Positions 9,208-16,853 of a stretch of DNA of 64,000 bases are shown here, piece after piece. The translations under genes were made by a program, and so were the position numbers. This DNA is from an uncultured Clostridia bacterium. Its GTDB lineage: Bacteria; Bacillota; Clostridia; Christensenellales; Borkfalkiaceae. The notes beneath the pieces were generated by a model. The model saw only the letters and a list, made by a program, of their open reading frames with translations. It was not told where the DNA came from and ran no database searches. The stretch lies in contig CAJOMT010000001.1 of the NCBI GenBank assembly GCA_905235815.1, forward strand, positions 1-64,000, written 5' to 3'. Within the stretch, counting starts at the first letter, position 1. Every line of letters begins with the position of its first letter.

Positions 9208-9245
9208 AAATAACAGATAGGGTAAAAACACCCTATCTGTTATTT
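9208..9245 (-). terminator. Terminator of tRNA-Ala
   Basis: Arms 9208-9222 and 9231-9245 are perfectly complementary (15 bp). On the minus strand the hairpin starts right at the CCA end of the tRNA and is followed by a T-rich stretch, so it ends tRNA transcription. Confidence 0.8.
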
Positions 9246-9320
9246 GGTGGAGATAAAGGGACTCGAACCCTCGGCCTATGCGTTGCGAACGCATCGCTCT
9301 ACCAACTGAGCCATATCCCC
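9245..9320 (-). tRNA. tRNA-Ala, anticodon CGC
   Basis: On the minus strand the sequence folds as a full cloverleaf: acceptor GGGGATA with TATCTCC, D arm GCTC-AGTTGGTA-GAGC, anticodon stem ATGCG/CGCAT with loop TTCGCAA, and T arm with TTCGAGT. The loop puts CGC at positions 34-36, reading GCG (alanine). The G3:U70 pair, the main alanine identity element, is present, and CCA is encoded. Its 3' end faces the repeat-rich region. Confidence 0.95.
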
Positions 9321-9332
9321 ATCGGCTTTTGT

Positions 9333-9361
9333 ATTATATCACCTTTTTTTGTTTTTTGCAA
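9333..9361 (-). promoter_or_regulatory. Sigma-A type promoter of tRNA-Ala
   Basis: On the minus strand TTGCAA (9361-9356) is followed after 17 bases by TATAAT (9338-9333), 13 bases before the tRNA 5' end. Confidence 0.75.
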
Positions 9362-9389
9362 CGGTTTTTTATCCTTTTATAAAAAATTG

Positions 9390-10568
9390 TTAAATAAATT
9401 TCGTTTCATATTCGTTGTCTCTGCGTTCGGTTATATAATTGTAAACGTCCACAGCAAATGCGTCTTTTAAGAAACATTCTTTGGATATGCCTTTTAATGC
9501 GGCAACGTCGCTTTTTCTCGTTATAAGCGGTATACTCGAATACTTGCTCATATATGAAAGTATTTCAGGCTCGTTTTTATTTACGGCAAGGACTTTCAGG
9601 TATAATTTCCCGTTCAGACATTTCTTTACGAATGAGTTTTCTATGCCGAGAAAATTTGCAGTCAAAATTCTGTTTATACGAGTATAAGTATAGCGTTTCG
9701 TCTTTAATTTATCCTTTAATTCGTCCAAACTTCCGCTTGTTTTCGAGAGCGCTTTGATACGGTTTTCAAGCCCTTCGGTGCAATCTGTGATTTTGCGCAG
9801 ATCGGATTTTGTCGAGCGCAGAACCGAATAATAAATCAAATCGTCGATATTCGGAATTTTGCTCGGCATATCGTCGGAGACGAACTTCGGCACGAATTGT
9901 TTGGCTTTCTCTATATCTCCGTTTTTTAAAGCCGTTCTTATTGCGAGGGCGGAGGGGAGAGATTCGTCCGTTAAAGCGGTATCGTTGTATCCGTTTCCGC
10001 TGCGGATAATGGGATATAAATCTATATCCGAATTCGATTCTATCACCGCTTTGGCGTATTCTATTCCGAGTATGTTGTTTGGACTTTTAAGTAAATCGAA
10101 ATCGAGGTCGTCGATATCCATTTTAGAAAGGGCGTTTACTTTTGCCGTAATATACGAAACTCCCGTTTTCAATTCTTCCTTTAATGCCGCTTTAAATTCT
10201 TTCGTTTCGCTTAAAAGGGCAGAGGCGGTGGCGATGAGTTTATTTTTTTTAGCGCTTTCGGTGCCGAAACATAAAACTTTATCGCCTTTTATCGAGTTGA
10301 TGAGTTTTATTCCGCCTTTGGCGAATATTTCCGCAGGCGAAACGGCAAACGCCGTCGGTAGTTCAAAGACTATGTCTGCGCCCGCTTTTACCGCATGCGC
10401 CGCCCTCGTGTATTTGTCCATAACGGCTATTTCGCCGCGCTGGGTAAAATTACCGCTCAAAATAACGGCGGTTATATCCGGTTTTATTTCGTTTTTAATA
10501 ATTTCGATATGGCGGTAATGTCCGTTATGAAAGGGATTATACTCGCATATTGCAAAACAAATTTTCAA
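9390..10568 (-). CDS. tmcAL: tRNA(Met) cytidine acetate ligase
   Basis: A nucleotidyltransferase-fold enzyme of the YlbM/TmcAL family, which uses acetate and ATP to make N4-acetylcytidine at the elongator tRNA-Met wobble position. Motifs: EYNPFHNGH (the HIGH-like nucleotide-binding motif) near the N terminus, then LSGNFTQRGE and VFELPTAFAVSP. Length, about 392 residues, is normal. A GTG at 10580 is also in frame, but it has no Shine-Dalgarno site; GGAG at 10578-10575 sits six bases before a TTG at 10568, giving a protein that starts MKICFAICEYNPFH, close to family N termini. I therefore place the start at the TTG. The gene is divergent from pta. Confidence 0.9.
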   Translation of the reverse strand: MKICFAICEYNPFHNGHYRHIEIIKNEIKPDITAVILSGNFTQRGEIAVMDKYTRAAHAVKAGADIVFELPTAFAVSPAEIFAKGGIKLINSIKGDKVLCFGTESAKKNKLIATASALLSETKEFKAALKEELKTGVSYITAKVNALSKMDIDDLDFDLLKSPNNILGIEYAKAVIESNSDIDLYPIIRSGNGYNDTALTDESLPSALAIRTALKNGDIEKAKQFVPKFVSDDMPSKIPNIDDLIYYSVLRSTKSDLRKITDCTEGLENRIKALSKTSGSLDELKDKLKTKRYTYTRINRILTANFLGIENSFVKKCLNGKLYLKVLAVNKNEPEILSYMSKYSSIPLITRKSDVAALKGISKECFLKDAFAVDVYNYITERRDNEYETKFI

Positions 10569-10587
10569 AATATTCTCCACTAAACGA

Positions 10588-10616
10588 TTGATATTTGGAA
10601 ATTTTTGGTGTATAAT
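10588..10616 (+). promoter_or_regulatory. Promoter of pta
   Basis: TTGATA (10588-10593), 17-base spacer, TATAAT (10611-10616). The expected start leaves a leader of about 65 bases before pta. Confidence 0.75.
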
Positions 10617-10687
10617 ATGTAAGGTTATTATTATTGTATACTAAAAAATGATTTTTATCAATTGTTTTTTTAAGTAAAGGAGAAAAA

Positions 10688-11689
10688 ATGTCAAAAGTAT
10701 TGGATAATATTAAAGAGAGAGCGGCGGCTCTCGGTAAAAACATCGTTTTGCCGGAAGGCGAAGACCCGAGAGTAGTCGAGGCGGCAGCGGTTGCTACGAA
10801 AGAGGGAATAGCAAAGATAACTCTCCTCGGCAACATTGACGAGATAAAGAAAGCTAATCCGAACGTCGATTTGAGCGGCGTGACCGTAATCGATCCGCTC
10901 ACTTACGAAAAGACGGAAGAATATGCGAATTTGTTATACGAACTCCGCAAGGAAAAGGGAATGACCGAAGAACTTGCCAAAGAAACCGTCAGAAAAGATT
11001 ATACTATGTACGGCGCATTGATGTTGAAGGTCGGCGACGTAGACGGAATGGTTTCGGGAGCATGTCATTCTACGGCTAACACTTTGCGCCCGGGACTTCA
11101 AGTCATAAAGACGGCAAAAGGCACTCCTATCGTTTCCGCATACTTTTTGATGATTGCGCCTGAGGGCGGAAATAAGTATTGCGAGGACGGTTGCTATATT
11201 TATGCCGATTCCGGTTTAAACCAGAACCCGACGGCGGAGCAACTTGCCTATATTGCCGAATCGTCGGCAAAGAGCGCTATTGCAATAGCGGGAATAGAAC
11301 CGAGAATAGCGTTTATTTCACACTCGACCAAGGGTTCGGCAAAGCATGCGGACGTCGATAAAGTAGTTGAGGCAGTCAACAAATTCCACGAAATCGCTCC
11401 GCAGTTTTTGGCTGACGGCGAACTTCAATTCGATGCGGCTATCGTACCGGAAGTCGGCAAGAGCAAAGCGCCGGGCTCGAAAGTTGCGGGACATGCAAAC
11501 GTCCTTATATTCCCCGACCTCGACGCCGGCAATTCTAACTATAAAAACACCGAAAGATTGGGCGGATTTCAGGCGATAGGACCTCTTTGTCAAGGTCTTG
11601 CAAAGCCGATAAACGATTTGTCGAGAGGCTGCCATATGGAAGATATAGTGGCGGCGGTGGCGATAACTGCGCTTCAAACCCAAATTTAA
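10688..11689 (+). CDS. pta: Phosphate acetyltransferase
   Basis: A 333-residue single-domain Pta that interconverts acetyl-CoA and acetyl phosphate in the cytoplasm. Family features include IVLPEGEDPRVVEAA near the N terminus, DGMVSGACHSTANTLRPGLQ (about 119-138), and a conserved C-terminal half ending in KPINDLSRGCHMEDIV. Length matches the short Gram-positive form, without the DRTGG regulatory domain of enteric enzymes. A strong AGGAG site precedes the ATG. ackA follows 61 bases later, so together they make ATP from acetyl-CoA with acetate as end product, as expected for a fermenter. Confidence 0.96.
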   Translation: MSKVLDNIKERAAALGKNIVLPEGEDPRVVEAAAVATKEGIAKITLLGNIDEIKKANPNVDLSGVTVIDPLTYEKTEEYANLLYELRKEKGMTEELAKETVRKDYTMYGALMLKVGDVDGMVSGACHSTANTLRPGLQVIKTAKGTPIVSAYFLMIAPEGGNKYCEDGCYIYADSGLNQNPTAEQLAYIAESSAKSAIAIAGIEPRIAFISHSTKGSAKHADVDKVVEAVNKFHEIAPQFLADGELQFDAAIVPEVGKSKAPGSKVAGHANVLIFPDLDAGNSNYKNTERLGGFQAIGPLCQGLAKPINDLSRGCHMEDIVAAVAITALQTQI

Positions 11690-11750
11690 ACAGTTATAGT
11701 TTACCGGATAAAAGGTATAAATGTGTAAAATATTTAATTGGAGATAAATT

Positions 11751-12947
11751 ATGAAAATTTTAGTTGTAAACGCCGGCAGTTCCTCGCTTAAATATCAACT
11801 TATCGATATGGAAACCGAAAGCGTAATAGCGAAAGGCGGTTGCGAAAAAATCGGTTTAGAGGGTTCTTTTTGCAAGCATAAGGCAAACGGCAAGGAAACG
11901 CAGATAAATGCGCCTATGCCGACGCATAAAGAAGCGATACAAATAGTTTTAGACGCACTCGTCGATAAGGAGTACGGCGCTATAAAATCTATGGATGAGA
12001 TAGACGCCGTAGGACATAGAATAGTCCATAGCGGCGAGATATTCAACGATTCCGTACTTTTAACGGACGAAAATATGAAGAAAATCGAAAGTTTGACCGA
12101 ACTTGCGCCCCTTCATCAACCGGCGAATATAATCGGCGTAAACGCTTGCAAGGCGATAATGCCGAACGTGCCGATGGTAGGCGTGTTCGATACGGCTTTC
12201 CATTCCACTATGCCTGAGAAGGCTTATATATTCGGAATACCCTACGAGGCTTATACCGATTATAAGGTAAGGCGTTACGGATTTCACGGCACGAGCCATA
12301 GATTTGTTTCAAACGAAGCGGCGAAATATCTCGGCAGAGAGAACGATCCGAACTTTAAAGTAATAACGATGCACCTCGGAAACGGTTCGTCGATATCTGC
12401 GATAAAGGGCGGTAAGAGTCTCGATACGTCGATGAGTTTCACTCCGCTCGGCGGCGTTCCTATGGGAACGAGGTCGGGAGATTTGGATCCGGCGATAGTA
12501 GAATATCTTGCAGGGAAATACAATATGACCGTTACCGAAACCATTACTTATCTTAATAAGAAATCGGGCGTAATGGGAATAAGCGGAGTATCTTCGGATT
12601 TCAGAAATTTAAGCGAGGCGGCTGAAAACGGTAACAAGCGTGCACGCCTTGCGCTCGACGTGTTCAATTACAGTTGTAAAAAATATTTGGGAGCATACGC
12701 TGCGGCGCTCGGCGGAGTAGACTGCGTGGTATTCACGGCGGGTATCGGCGAGCACGACGCAACGGTAAGACAAGCGATAGCCGAAGATATGGAATATATG
12801 GGAATTGAAATCGACAAAGAGAAAAATGCTCATATAACCGACGGAATATGCGATATCAGCGGCGCACATTCCAAGGTAAAAGTTTTGGTTATTCCGACCA
12901 ATGAAGAGCTTGTAATTGCGAGAGATACCGAAAGATTGGCAAAATAA
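11751..12947 (+). CDS. ackA: Acetate kinase
   Basis: A 398-residue ASKHA-fold kinase making acetate and ATP from acetyl phosphate. N-terminal VVNAGSSSLKYQL is the family signature; HRIVHSGE, PMVGVFDTAFH and RRYGFHGTSHRFV follow, then HLGNGSSISAI and SLDTSMSFTPLGG for nucleotide binding. Length is normal. GGAG lies eight bases before the ATG. It is probably co-transcribed with pta, although the 61-base gap could hold its own weak promoter. Confidence 0.97.
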   Translation: MKILVVNAGSSSLKYQLIDMETESVIAKGGCEKIGLEGSFCKHKANGKETQINAPMPTHKEAIQIVLDALVDKEYGAIKSMDEIDAVGHRIVHSGEIFNDSVLLTDENMKKIESLTELAPLHQPANIIGVNACKAIMPNVPMVGVFDTAFHSTMPEKAYIFGIPYEAYTDYKVRRYGFHGTSHRFVSNEAAKYLGRENDPNFKVITMHLGNGSSISAIKGGKSLDTSMSFTPLGGVPMGTRSGDLDPAIVEYLAGKYNMTVTETITYLNKKSGVMGISGVSSDFRNLSEAAENGNKRARLALDVFNYSCKKYLGAYAAALGGVDCVVFTAGIGEHDATVRQAIAEDMEYMGIEIDKEKNAHITDGICDISGAHSKVKVLVIPTNEELVIARDTERLAK

Positions 12948-12979
12948 TGCTTAAAATTTTTTAAAAGGCATAAAAAATA

Positions 12980-13008
12980 TTGACAATCTTCAAAATTTAA
13001 TATATAAT
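12980..13008 (+). promoter_or_regulatory. Consensus promoter of the yceD-rpmF operon
   Basis: TTGACA (12980-12985), 17 bases, TATAAT (13003-13008): a perfect sigma-A consensus. The predicted start, near 13015, is only about 7 bases before the ATG at 13022. Confidence 0.85.
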
Positions 13009-13021
13009 TGAAAGGCTTGAT

Positions 13022-13465
13022 ATGGTTATCGATATTAAAAAATTAAAGAGTAGCGGGAAAAGCGAATGTTCATTTCATTTCGAGTGCGAGTTGCAAAGCG
13101 ACGTGATAACGCTTCCCGACGCCGAATTTTCCAAACCCGTCTCAGTAACCGGACGTTTGACTTTGAGCGGAAAGACCGTAATAGTCGAGGGCGAAATCGA
13201 ATACGTTTTGTCTGCGCACTGTTCGAGGTGCTTGACCGAAACGGAGTATAGGGCGGTAGTTGAATTCGACGAAGAATATTCTGAAGACAAAGAAGATGTC
13301 GATGCGTATATCTATTCAAAAGGGTTAGTGGATCTGACCGAAATGGTAAGAGAAAAAGTAATTTTATCTATGCCGTATTCGGTGTATTGCAAGGAAGATT
13401 GCAAAGGTCTGTGTCCCGTGTGCGGGATAAATTTAAACGAAGCGCAATGCGATTGTAATAAGTAA
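13022..13465 (+). CDS. YceD/DUF177 family protein
   Basis: A 147-residue cytoplasmic protein of the DUF177 (YceD) family, which is almost always encoded directly before rpmF and has been linked to 23S rRNA or ribosome maturation. A CSRC pair lies near residue 65, and the C-terminal cysteine cluster reads CKEDCKGLCPVCG then CDC, probably binding zinc. The end is 18 bases from rpmF. The chosen ATG gives the usual start (MVIDIKKL). Because the promoter's predicted start lies only a few bases upstream, the message would be almost leaderless; there is GAAAGG upstream of the ATG, but it may not be fully transcribed. Confidence 0.88.
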   Translation: MVIDIKKLKSSGKSECSFHFECELQSDVITLPDAEFSKPVSVTGRLTLSGKTVIVEGEIEYVLSAHCSRCLTETEYRAVVEFDEEYSEDKEDVDAYIYSKGLVDLTEMVREKVILSMPYSVYCKEDCKGLCPVCGINLNEAQCDCNK

Positions 13466-13483
13466 AAAGGCAGGTGTAAACAA

Positions 13484-13681
13484 ATGGCAGTTCCAAAGCA
13501 TAAGGTTTCCAAACAGAGAGGGAACAAGAGATTTGCGAGTAATTATAAGGTAGCTACTCCGACGTTGGTGGAGTGTCCTCAATGTCACGAACTCAAAGTT
13601 CCGCATAAAGTCTGCGCTAAATGCGGATATTATGACGGCAAACTCGTAGTTGATAAGACTGAGAAAAAAGAGGCTGAATAA
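13484..13681 (+). CDS. rpmF: 50S ribosomal protein L32
   Basis: A 65-residue L32 protein beginning MAVPKHKVSKQRGNKR, which is diagnostic. It has the zinc-binding form: CPQCHELKVPHKVCAKCG contains the four cysteines. It is a structural protein of the large ribosomal subunit. AGGAG-like AGGCAGG lies upstream. It is co-transcribed with the DUF177 gene. Confidence 0.97.
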   Translation: MAVPKHKVSKQRGNKRFASNYKVATPTLVECPQCHELKVPHKVCAKCGYYDGKLVVDKTEKKEAE

Positions 13682-13698
13682 ACTAAAAAAATAAAAGA

Positions 13699-13722
13699 GG
13701 CGGATAGAAAATGCTATTCGCC
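13699..13722 (+). terminator. Terminator after rpmF
   Basis: Stem GGCGGATAG with CTATTCGCC (one G-T pair), 6-base loop, followed by TTATTTTCGTT. Confidence 0.6.
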
Positions 13723-13741
13723 TTATTTTCGTTAATTTTAT

Positions 13742-14677
13742 ATGCATTTGAAAAAATATACTAAAAAAAGTCTGTTTGGAAGACTGCTTATATTTTTAGC
13801 GACTATCGTATGGGGTAGTTCTTTCGTCGTACTGAAAGATACGCTTGATAATATCGGCAACGGACATTTCACGTTTTTCATACTGGCGTGTCGTTTTTTG
13901 TTGGCGTCCGTTTGCTTTTTGCTAATTGCCTTAGGTCGGCTTAAAAATTTCAATAAAGATATAGTCGTAAAGGGTATTATATTAGGTGTGATACTGTCTT
14001 GTGCATACGGCTTGCAGACGGTCGGCTTGAAGTATACAACCGAATCCAAGAACGCATTTTTAACAGCAATTTATTGTGTATTAGTGCCGTTTTTGGTTTG
14101 GATTATACAGAAAAGGCGGCCGAAAGTTAAAAATTACGTTGCCGGAGTTCTATGTGTTGTCGGAATAGCGTTCGTTGGTATAATCGGCAATAGCGAAAGG
14201 GGCAGTGCCGAGGCGCTCGGCAATTTCCTATCGGTTATATGCGGTATATTTTACGCATTACAGATAATGTACAATACGCAGTTTTTAAAGGGTAACGATC
14301 CGATTTTATTGCTGATAGTAGAATGTTTTACTTGTGCCGTAATCTTTTCGCTGATATCCGGCTGCTTTGAATTTCCAATGCACCACTCTGAGTTTTCGCT
14401 TAGCGGCGAGGCAATATGGAAGATTTTATATTTGGGTATATTTGCGACGTGTTTTGCGCAATTTGCTCAACTTTACGGTCAGAAATTCGTTTCGCCGACG
14501 ACCACTTCGATTATACTTTCATTCGAGGCGGTATTCGGGACTTTGTTCGAGATAATATTCAGAGACGTCAATATGACGGTATATATGATAATAGGTTTTG
14601 TTCTGATTTTTACGGCGCTTATAATAAACGAAGTCGGATTGCCGAGTTTTAAGCGAAAAACAAATGATGGTGCGTAG
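13742..14677 (+). CDS. EamA/DMT-superfamily permease
   Basis: A 311-residue integral membrane protein with about ten predicted helices in two EamA repeats. The first repeat shows the typical ATIVWGSSFVVLKD start; the second begins at about residue 160. Members export metabolites such as amino acids or other small molecules; the substrate cannot be read from sequence. It lies 20 bases past the rpmF terminator and has no obvious Shine-Dalgarno site or strong promoter, so expression may be low or partly readthrough. It has no functional link to the neighbours that I can see. Confidence 0.85.
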   Translation: MHLKKYTKKSLFGRLLIFLATIVWGSSFVVLKDTLDNIGNGHFTFFILACRFLLASVCFLLIALGRLKNFNKDIVVKGIILGVILSCAYGLQTVGLKYTTESKNAFLTAIYCVLVPFLVWIIQKRRPKVKNYVAGVLCVVGIAFVGIIGNSERGSAEALGNFLSVICGIFYALQIMYNTQFLKGNDPILLLIVECFTCAVIFSLISGCFEFPMHHSEFSLSGEAIWKILYLGIFATCFAQFAQLYGQKFVSPTTTSIILSFEAVFGTLFEIIFRDVNMTVYMIIGFVLIFTALIINEVGLPSFKRKTNDGA

Positions 14678-14698
14678 AATTTTTTTATCCGACTACTA

Positions 14699-14727
14699 TT
14701 GACAAATTCTTTTAATTGTGATAATAT
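14699..14727 (+). promoter_or_regulatory. Promoter of the rubrerythrin gene
   Basis: TTGACA (14699-14704), 17 bases, TAATAT (14722-14727), followed by a 26-base leader with GAGGAG before the ATG. Confidence 0.7.
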
Positions 14728-14753
14728 AAAATAAAAAACGAGGAGATAAAATT

Positions 14754-15299
14754 ATGGCTAAATACGTTTGCCCGATATGCGGGTATGTTCACGAGGGTGA
14801 CGAGGCTCCGGAATTTTGTCCGGTATGTAAATGTCCTGGAGAGAAATTCACTGTACAGGCCGAAGAAATGACGTGGGCGGCAGAACACGTTGTAGGCATT
14901 GCAAAGGACGTTGACGAAGAAATCAAAGCAGGCCTTAGGATGAATTTCGAGGGCGAGTGCAGCGAAGTGGGAATGTACCTTGCAATGGCAAGAGTTGCAT
15001 ACAGAGAGGGCTATCCGGAAATCGGTCTTTATTATGAAAAGGCGGCATGGGAGGAGGCTGAACACGCAGCGAAATTTGCTGAAATGCTCGGCGAAGTAGT
15101 AACTCCGTGCACCAAAAAGAATTTGCAACTTCGCGTAGATGCGGAAAACGGCGCAACTTCCGGTAAAACCGAACTTGCAAAAAAGGCTAAGGCTTTGAAT
15201 TTAGATGCGATACACGATAGCGTTCACGAAATGGCAAGGGACGAAGCACGCCACGGAAAGGCGTTTAAAGGTTTACTTGACAGATATTTCGGCAAATAA
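14754..15299 (+). CDS. Reverse-type rubrerythrin (N-terminal rubredoxin domain)
   Basis: A 181-residue rubrerythrin that reduces hydrogen peroxide (and in this type also oxygen) in anaerobes. Unlike classical rubrerythrin, the rubredoxin Fe(SCys)4 domain is at the N terminus: [10 protein letters not shown] and CPVCKCPGE. The rest is a four-helix ferritin-like diiron domain with glutamates in [21 protein letters not shown] and [12 protein letters not shown]. This order is that of the oxygen-induced reverse rubrerythrins of Clostridium. It has its own consensus-like promoter and a strong ribosome site, suggesting it is abundant. It implies an obligate anaerobe coping with oxidative stress. Confidence 0.93.
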   Translation: MAKYVCPICGYVHEGDEAPEFCPVCKCPGEKFTVQAEEMTWAAEHVVGIAKDVDEEIKAGLRMNFEGECSEVGMYLAMARVAYREGYPEIGLYYEKAAWEEAEHAAKFAEMLGEVVTPCTKKNLQLRVDAENGATSGKTELAKKAKALNLDAIHDSVHEMARDEARHGKAFKGLLDRYFGK

Positions 15300-15314
15300 A
15301 AAATAAAACGTAAG

Positions 15315-15338
15315 GAGCGCAAGAGAATTCTTGCGCTC
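15315..15338 (+). terminator. Terminator after rubrerythrin
   Basis: Nine-bp perfect stem GAGCGCAAG/CTTGCGCTC with a 6-base loop, followed by a short T-rich stretch. Confidence 0.6.
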
Positions 15339-15357
15339 TCATTACTTTAGGGGTAAT

Positions 15358-16698
15358 ATGGGTATGAAAAAAACTACTGCTATAATATTTAATATAGTCA
15401 TAGCATTGATATGTGCGGCTTCAATCGCCGGTTATTTTGTAATGCCGTTTTGGAAAGTCGAAGCGAAATTTACTATGACGGACGATTTGGCGGACTATAT
15501 AGAACAGGATATAATCGCTTCGATGAAAACGAGCGAAGACAATTCTGAAATAGACGTAAAACAAATGGCGACGGACGTAGTTGAATCTTTAAGAGAAGAA
15601 AGATTTTCTATTCGTTTATCTGCGGAGTTAAAGACTATTGACTTTTTGTATGCGCTTGCATACAGAGATACTGAATCGATAGAGAATACTGTTAATACGG
15701 TGGTTGATTCGTTTATCAGCAGCATATCCAACGAGATTGATGCGGCGCTGAAAACAGTCAGTAAATCTGCAGTAAAATCGGCTGCGAAAGTTACTGTGGC
15801 TCAAGTTCTGGAAGATTACAACGCCGAAGAAGTTTTGTCTGAGCTCGGCATAGACGACGAGTATTTGAACAACAGCATAGATAAAATTTACGATATATTG
15901 TCGAGCGACGATGCTACCGTAGAAAACGTTACCGATGCGATAATAGAGATATTCGATGAAGTTGTCGCTAATATAGAGGAAAGCGAGTACGCCGATAAAA
16001 TCGGAGAAATTACGGACGAAGACAGAGAGGAGATAAGGGAACAAGTAGAAAAAGCCCTTGCCGAGATTGCCGATGAGGACGGACGTATAGACATAGAAGG
16101 TCTGGTACTTAAATATATCGGTCTCTTAGACGAGACAGATGGCGGCTCTGGCGCTGAGACGGAATCCGAGCCGAACTCTGAGCCGTCTGCGCTCAGGTAT
16201 GTATTCGGTGCAAATACGGCGTTTGCAGATGAGGAAAACACGGGAAAGACCACGACGACAGATGAAGTTAAAGAAAGATTAAAGAATTCCATAATGAAAT
16301 CCTTGTCGTCGGGTAATAATGAAATTTTACTATACGTTATGATGGGAATAGGTATTTGGATTCTCATAACTTTACTCGTTTGGGTATATCTCATAATAAA
16401 AATTCTGGTAAAATCGTTTACCCAAAGACCGTGCATAAAATTGAAGGCAGCGATATGGTTTGGCTATTCGCCGTATGTATTACTCGTATTGTTCCCAACG
16501 ATTATATCGCTTATATTTACGAAATTTGACTTGTTTGGTTCCATATTGTCCATATTGACTGCCAAAGCGCTTACGTTCATCGGGGCGTTCAAATTGTCGT
16601 TCTTTTCGGGCGGAATAGTGTCGTTTATAGGTGCGATGGCGTTGATTGTGATATGGATATTCTATCGAGGGATCCGCAAGGGATTTAACAAAAAGTAA
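15358..16698 (+). CDS. Membrane protein of unknown function with a large extracytoplasmic helical region
   Basis: I do not recognise this 446-residue protein. One N-terminal membrane helix (about 8-28) is followed by roughly 290 residues rich in Glu/Asp/Ser, mostly helical by pattern, with an acidic Ser/Glu-rich linker (near 260). Three membrane helices lie in the last 130 residues, and the C terminus is basic (RKGFNKK). An in-frame TTG at 15331 lies inside the preceding terminator stem and is rejected; the ATG at 15358 has GGGG just upstream (another ATG at 15364 is possible). It is flanked by terminators on both sides, so it is a single-gene unit without contextual hints. Confidence 0.7.
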   Translation: MGMKKTTAIIFNIVIALICAASIAGYFVMPFWKVEAKFTMTDDLADYIEQDIIASMKTSEDNSEIDVKQMATDVVESLREERFSIRLSAELKTIDFLYALAYRDTESIENTVNTVVDSFISSISNEIDAALKTVSKSAVKSAAKVTVAQVLEDYNAEEVLSELGIDDEYLNNSIDKIYDILSSDDATVENVTDAIIEIFDEVVANIEESEYADKIGEITDEDREEIREQVEKALAEIADEDGRIDIEGLVLKYIGLLDETDGGSGAETESEPNSEPSALRYVFGANTAFADEENTGKTTTTDEVKERLKNSIMKSLSSGNNEILLYVMMGIGIWILITLLVWVYLIIKILVKSFTQRPCIKLKAAIWFGYSPYVLLVLFPTIISLIFTKFDLFGSILSILTAKALTFIGAFKLSFFSGGIVSFIGAMALIVIWIFYRGIRKGFNKK

Positions 16699-16712
16699 TT
16701 TAATTGAATTTA

Positions 16713-16745
16713 TAAGGCATTATCTCAGTTGCGGATAATGCCTTA
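16713..16745 (+). terminator. Terminator after the unknown membrane protein
   Basis: Twelve-bp perfect stem TAAGGCATTATC/GATAATGCCTTA with a 9-base loop. The downstream side is only moderately T-rich. Confidence 0.65.
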
Positions 16746-16794
16746 CTTATTTTATATTTGAATAAATTATCGTATAAAATTGTTTGATAAAACC

Positions 16795-16823
16795 TTGCAA
16801 AATATCGGTAAAAGTGCTAAAAT
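16795..16823 (+). promoter_or_regulatory. Extended -10 promoter of the phosphoesterase gene
   Basis: TTGCAA (16795-16800), 17 bases, TAAAAT (16818-16823), preceded by a TG at the extended -10 position. Confidence 0.7.
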
Positions 16824-16853
16824 AATGGAAATGGAACTATCGGAGGTTGAAAA

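Larger units (their letters stand above)
8784..9244. other. Noncoding hairpin-rich region with tRNA-tail repeats
   Basis: A 461-base gap between the kinase gene and tRNA-Ala. I see no credible gene here; the short open frames simply follow the palindromes. It contains hairpins at 8848-8867 (8 bp), 8872-8889 (7 bp), 8923-8984 (29 bp), 9024-9063 (two stacked helices), 9102-9127 (10 bp), 9128-9173 (10 bp), 9178-9203 (5 bp) and 9208-9245 (15 bp). Several pieces of the tRNA-Ala 3' end occur in both orientations. It could be a scar of element insertion at the tRNA, a small non-autonomous repeat element, or a structured RNA. Confidence 0.7.

Noticed and set aside
8805-9213. Short open frames on both strands in the hairpin region
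   Set aside because: They mirror the palindromic DNA, lack ribosome sites and have no protein-like composition.
9859-10518. 219-codon frame on the + strand opposite tmcAL
   Set aside because: It is antisense to a clear TmcAL gene, and its length follows from the codon bias of that gene.
15331-15357. Earlier TTG start for the unknown membrane protein
   Set aside because: It lies inside the stem of the rubrerythrin terminator and lacks a ribosome site.
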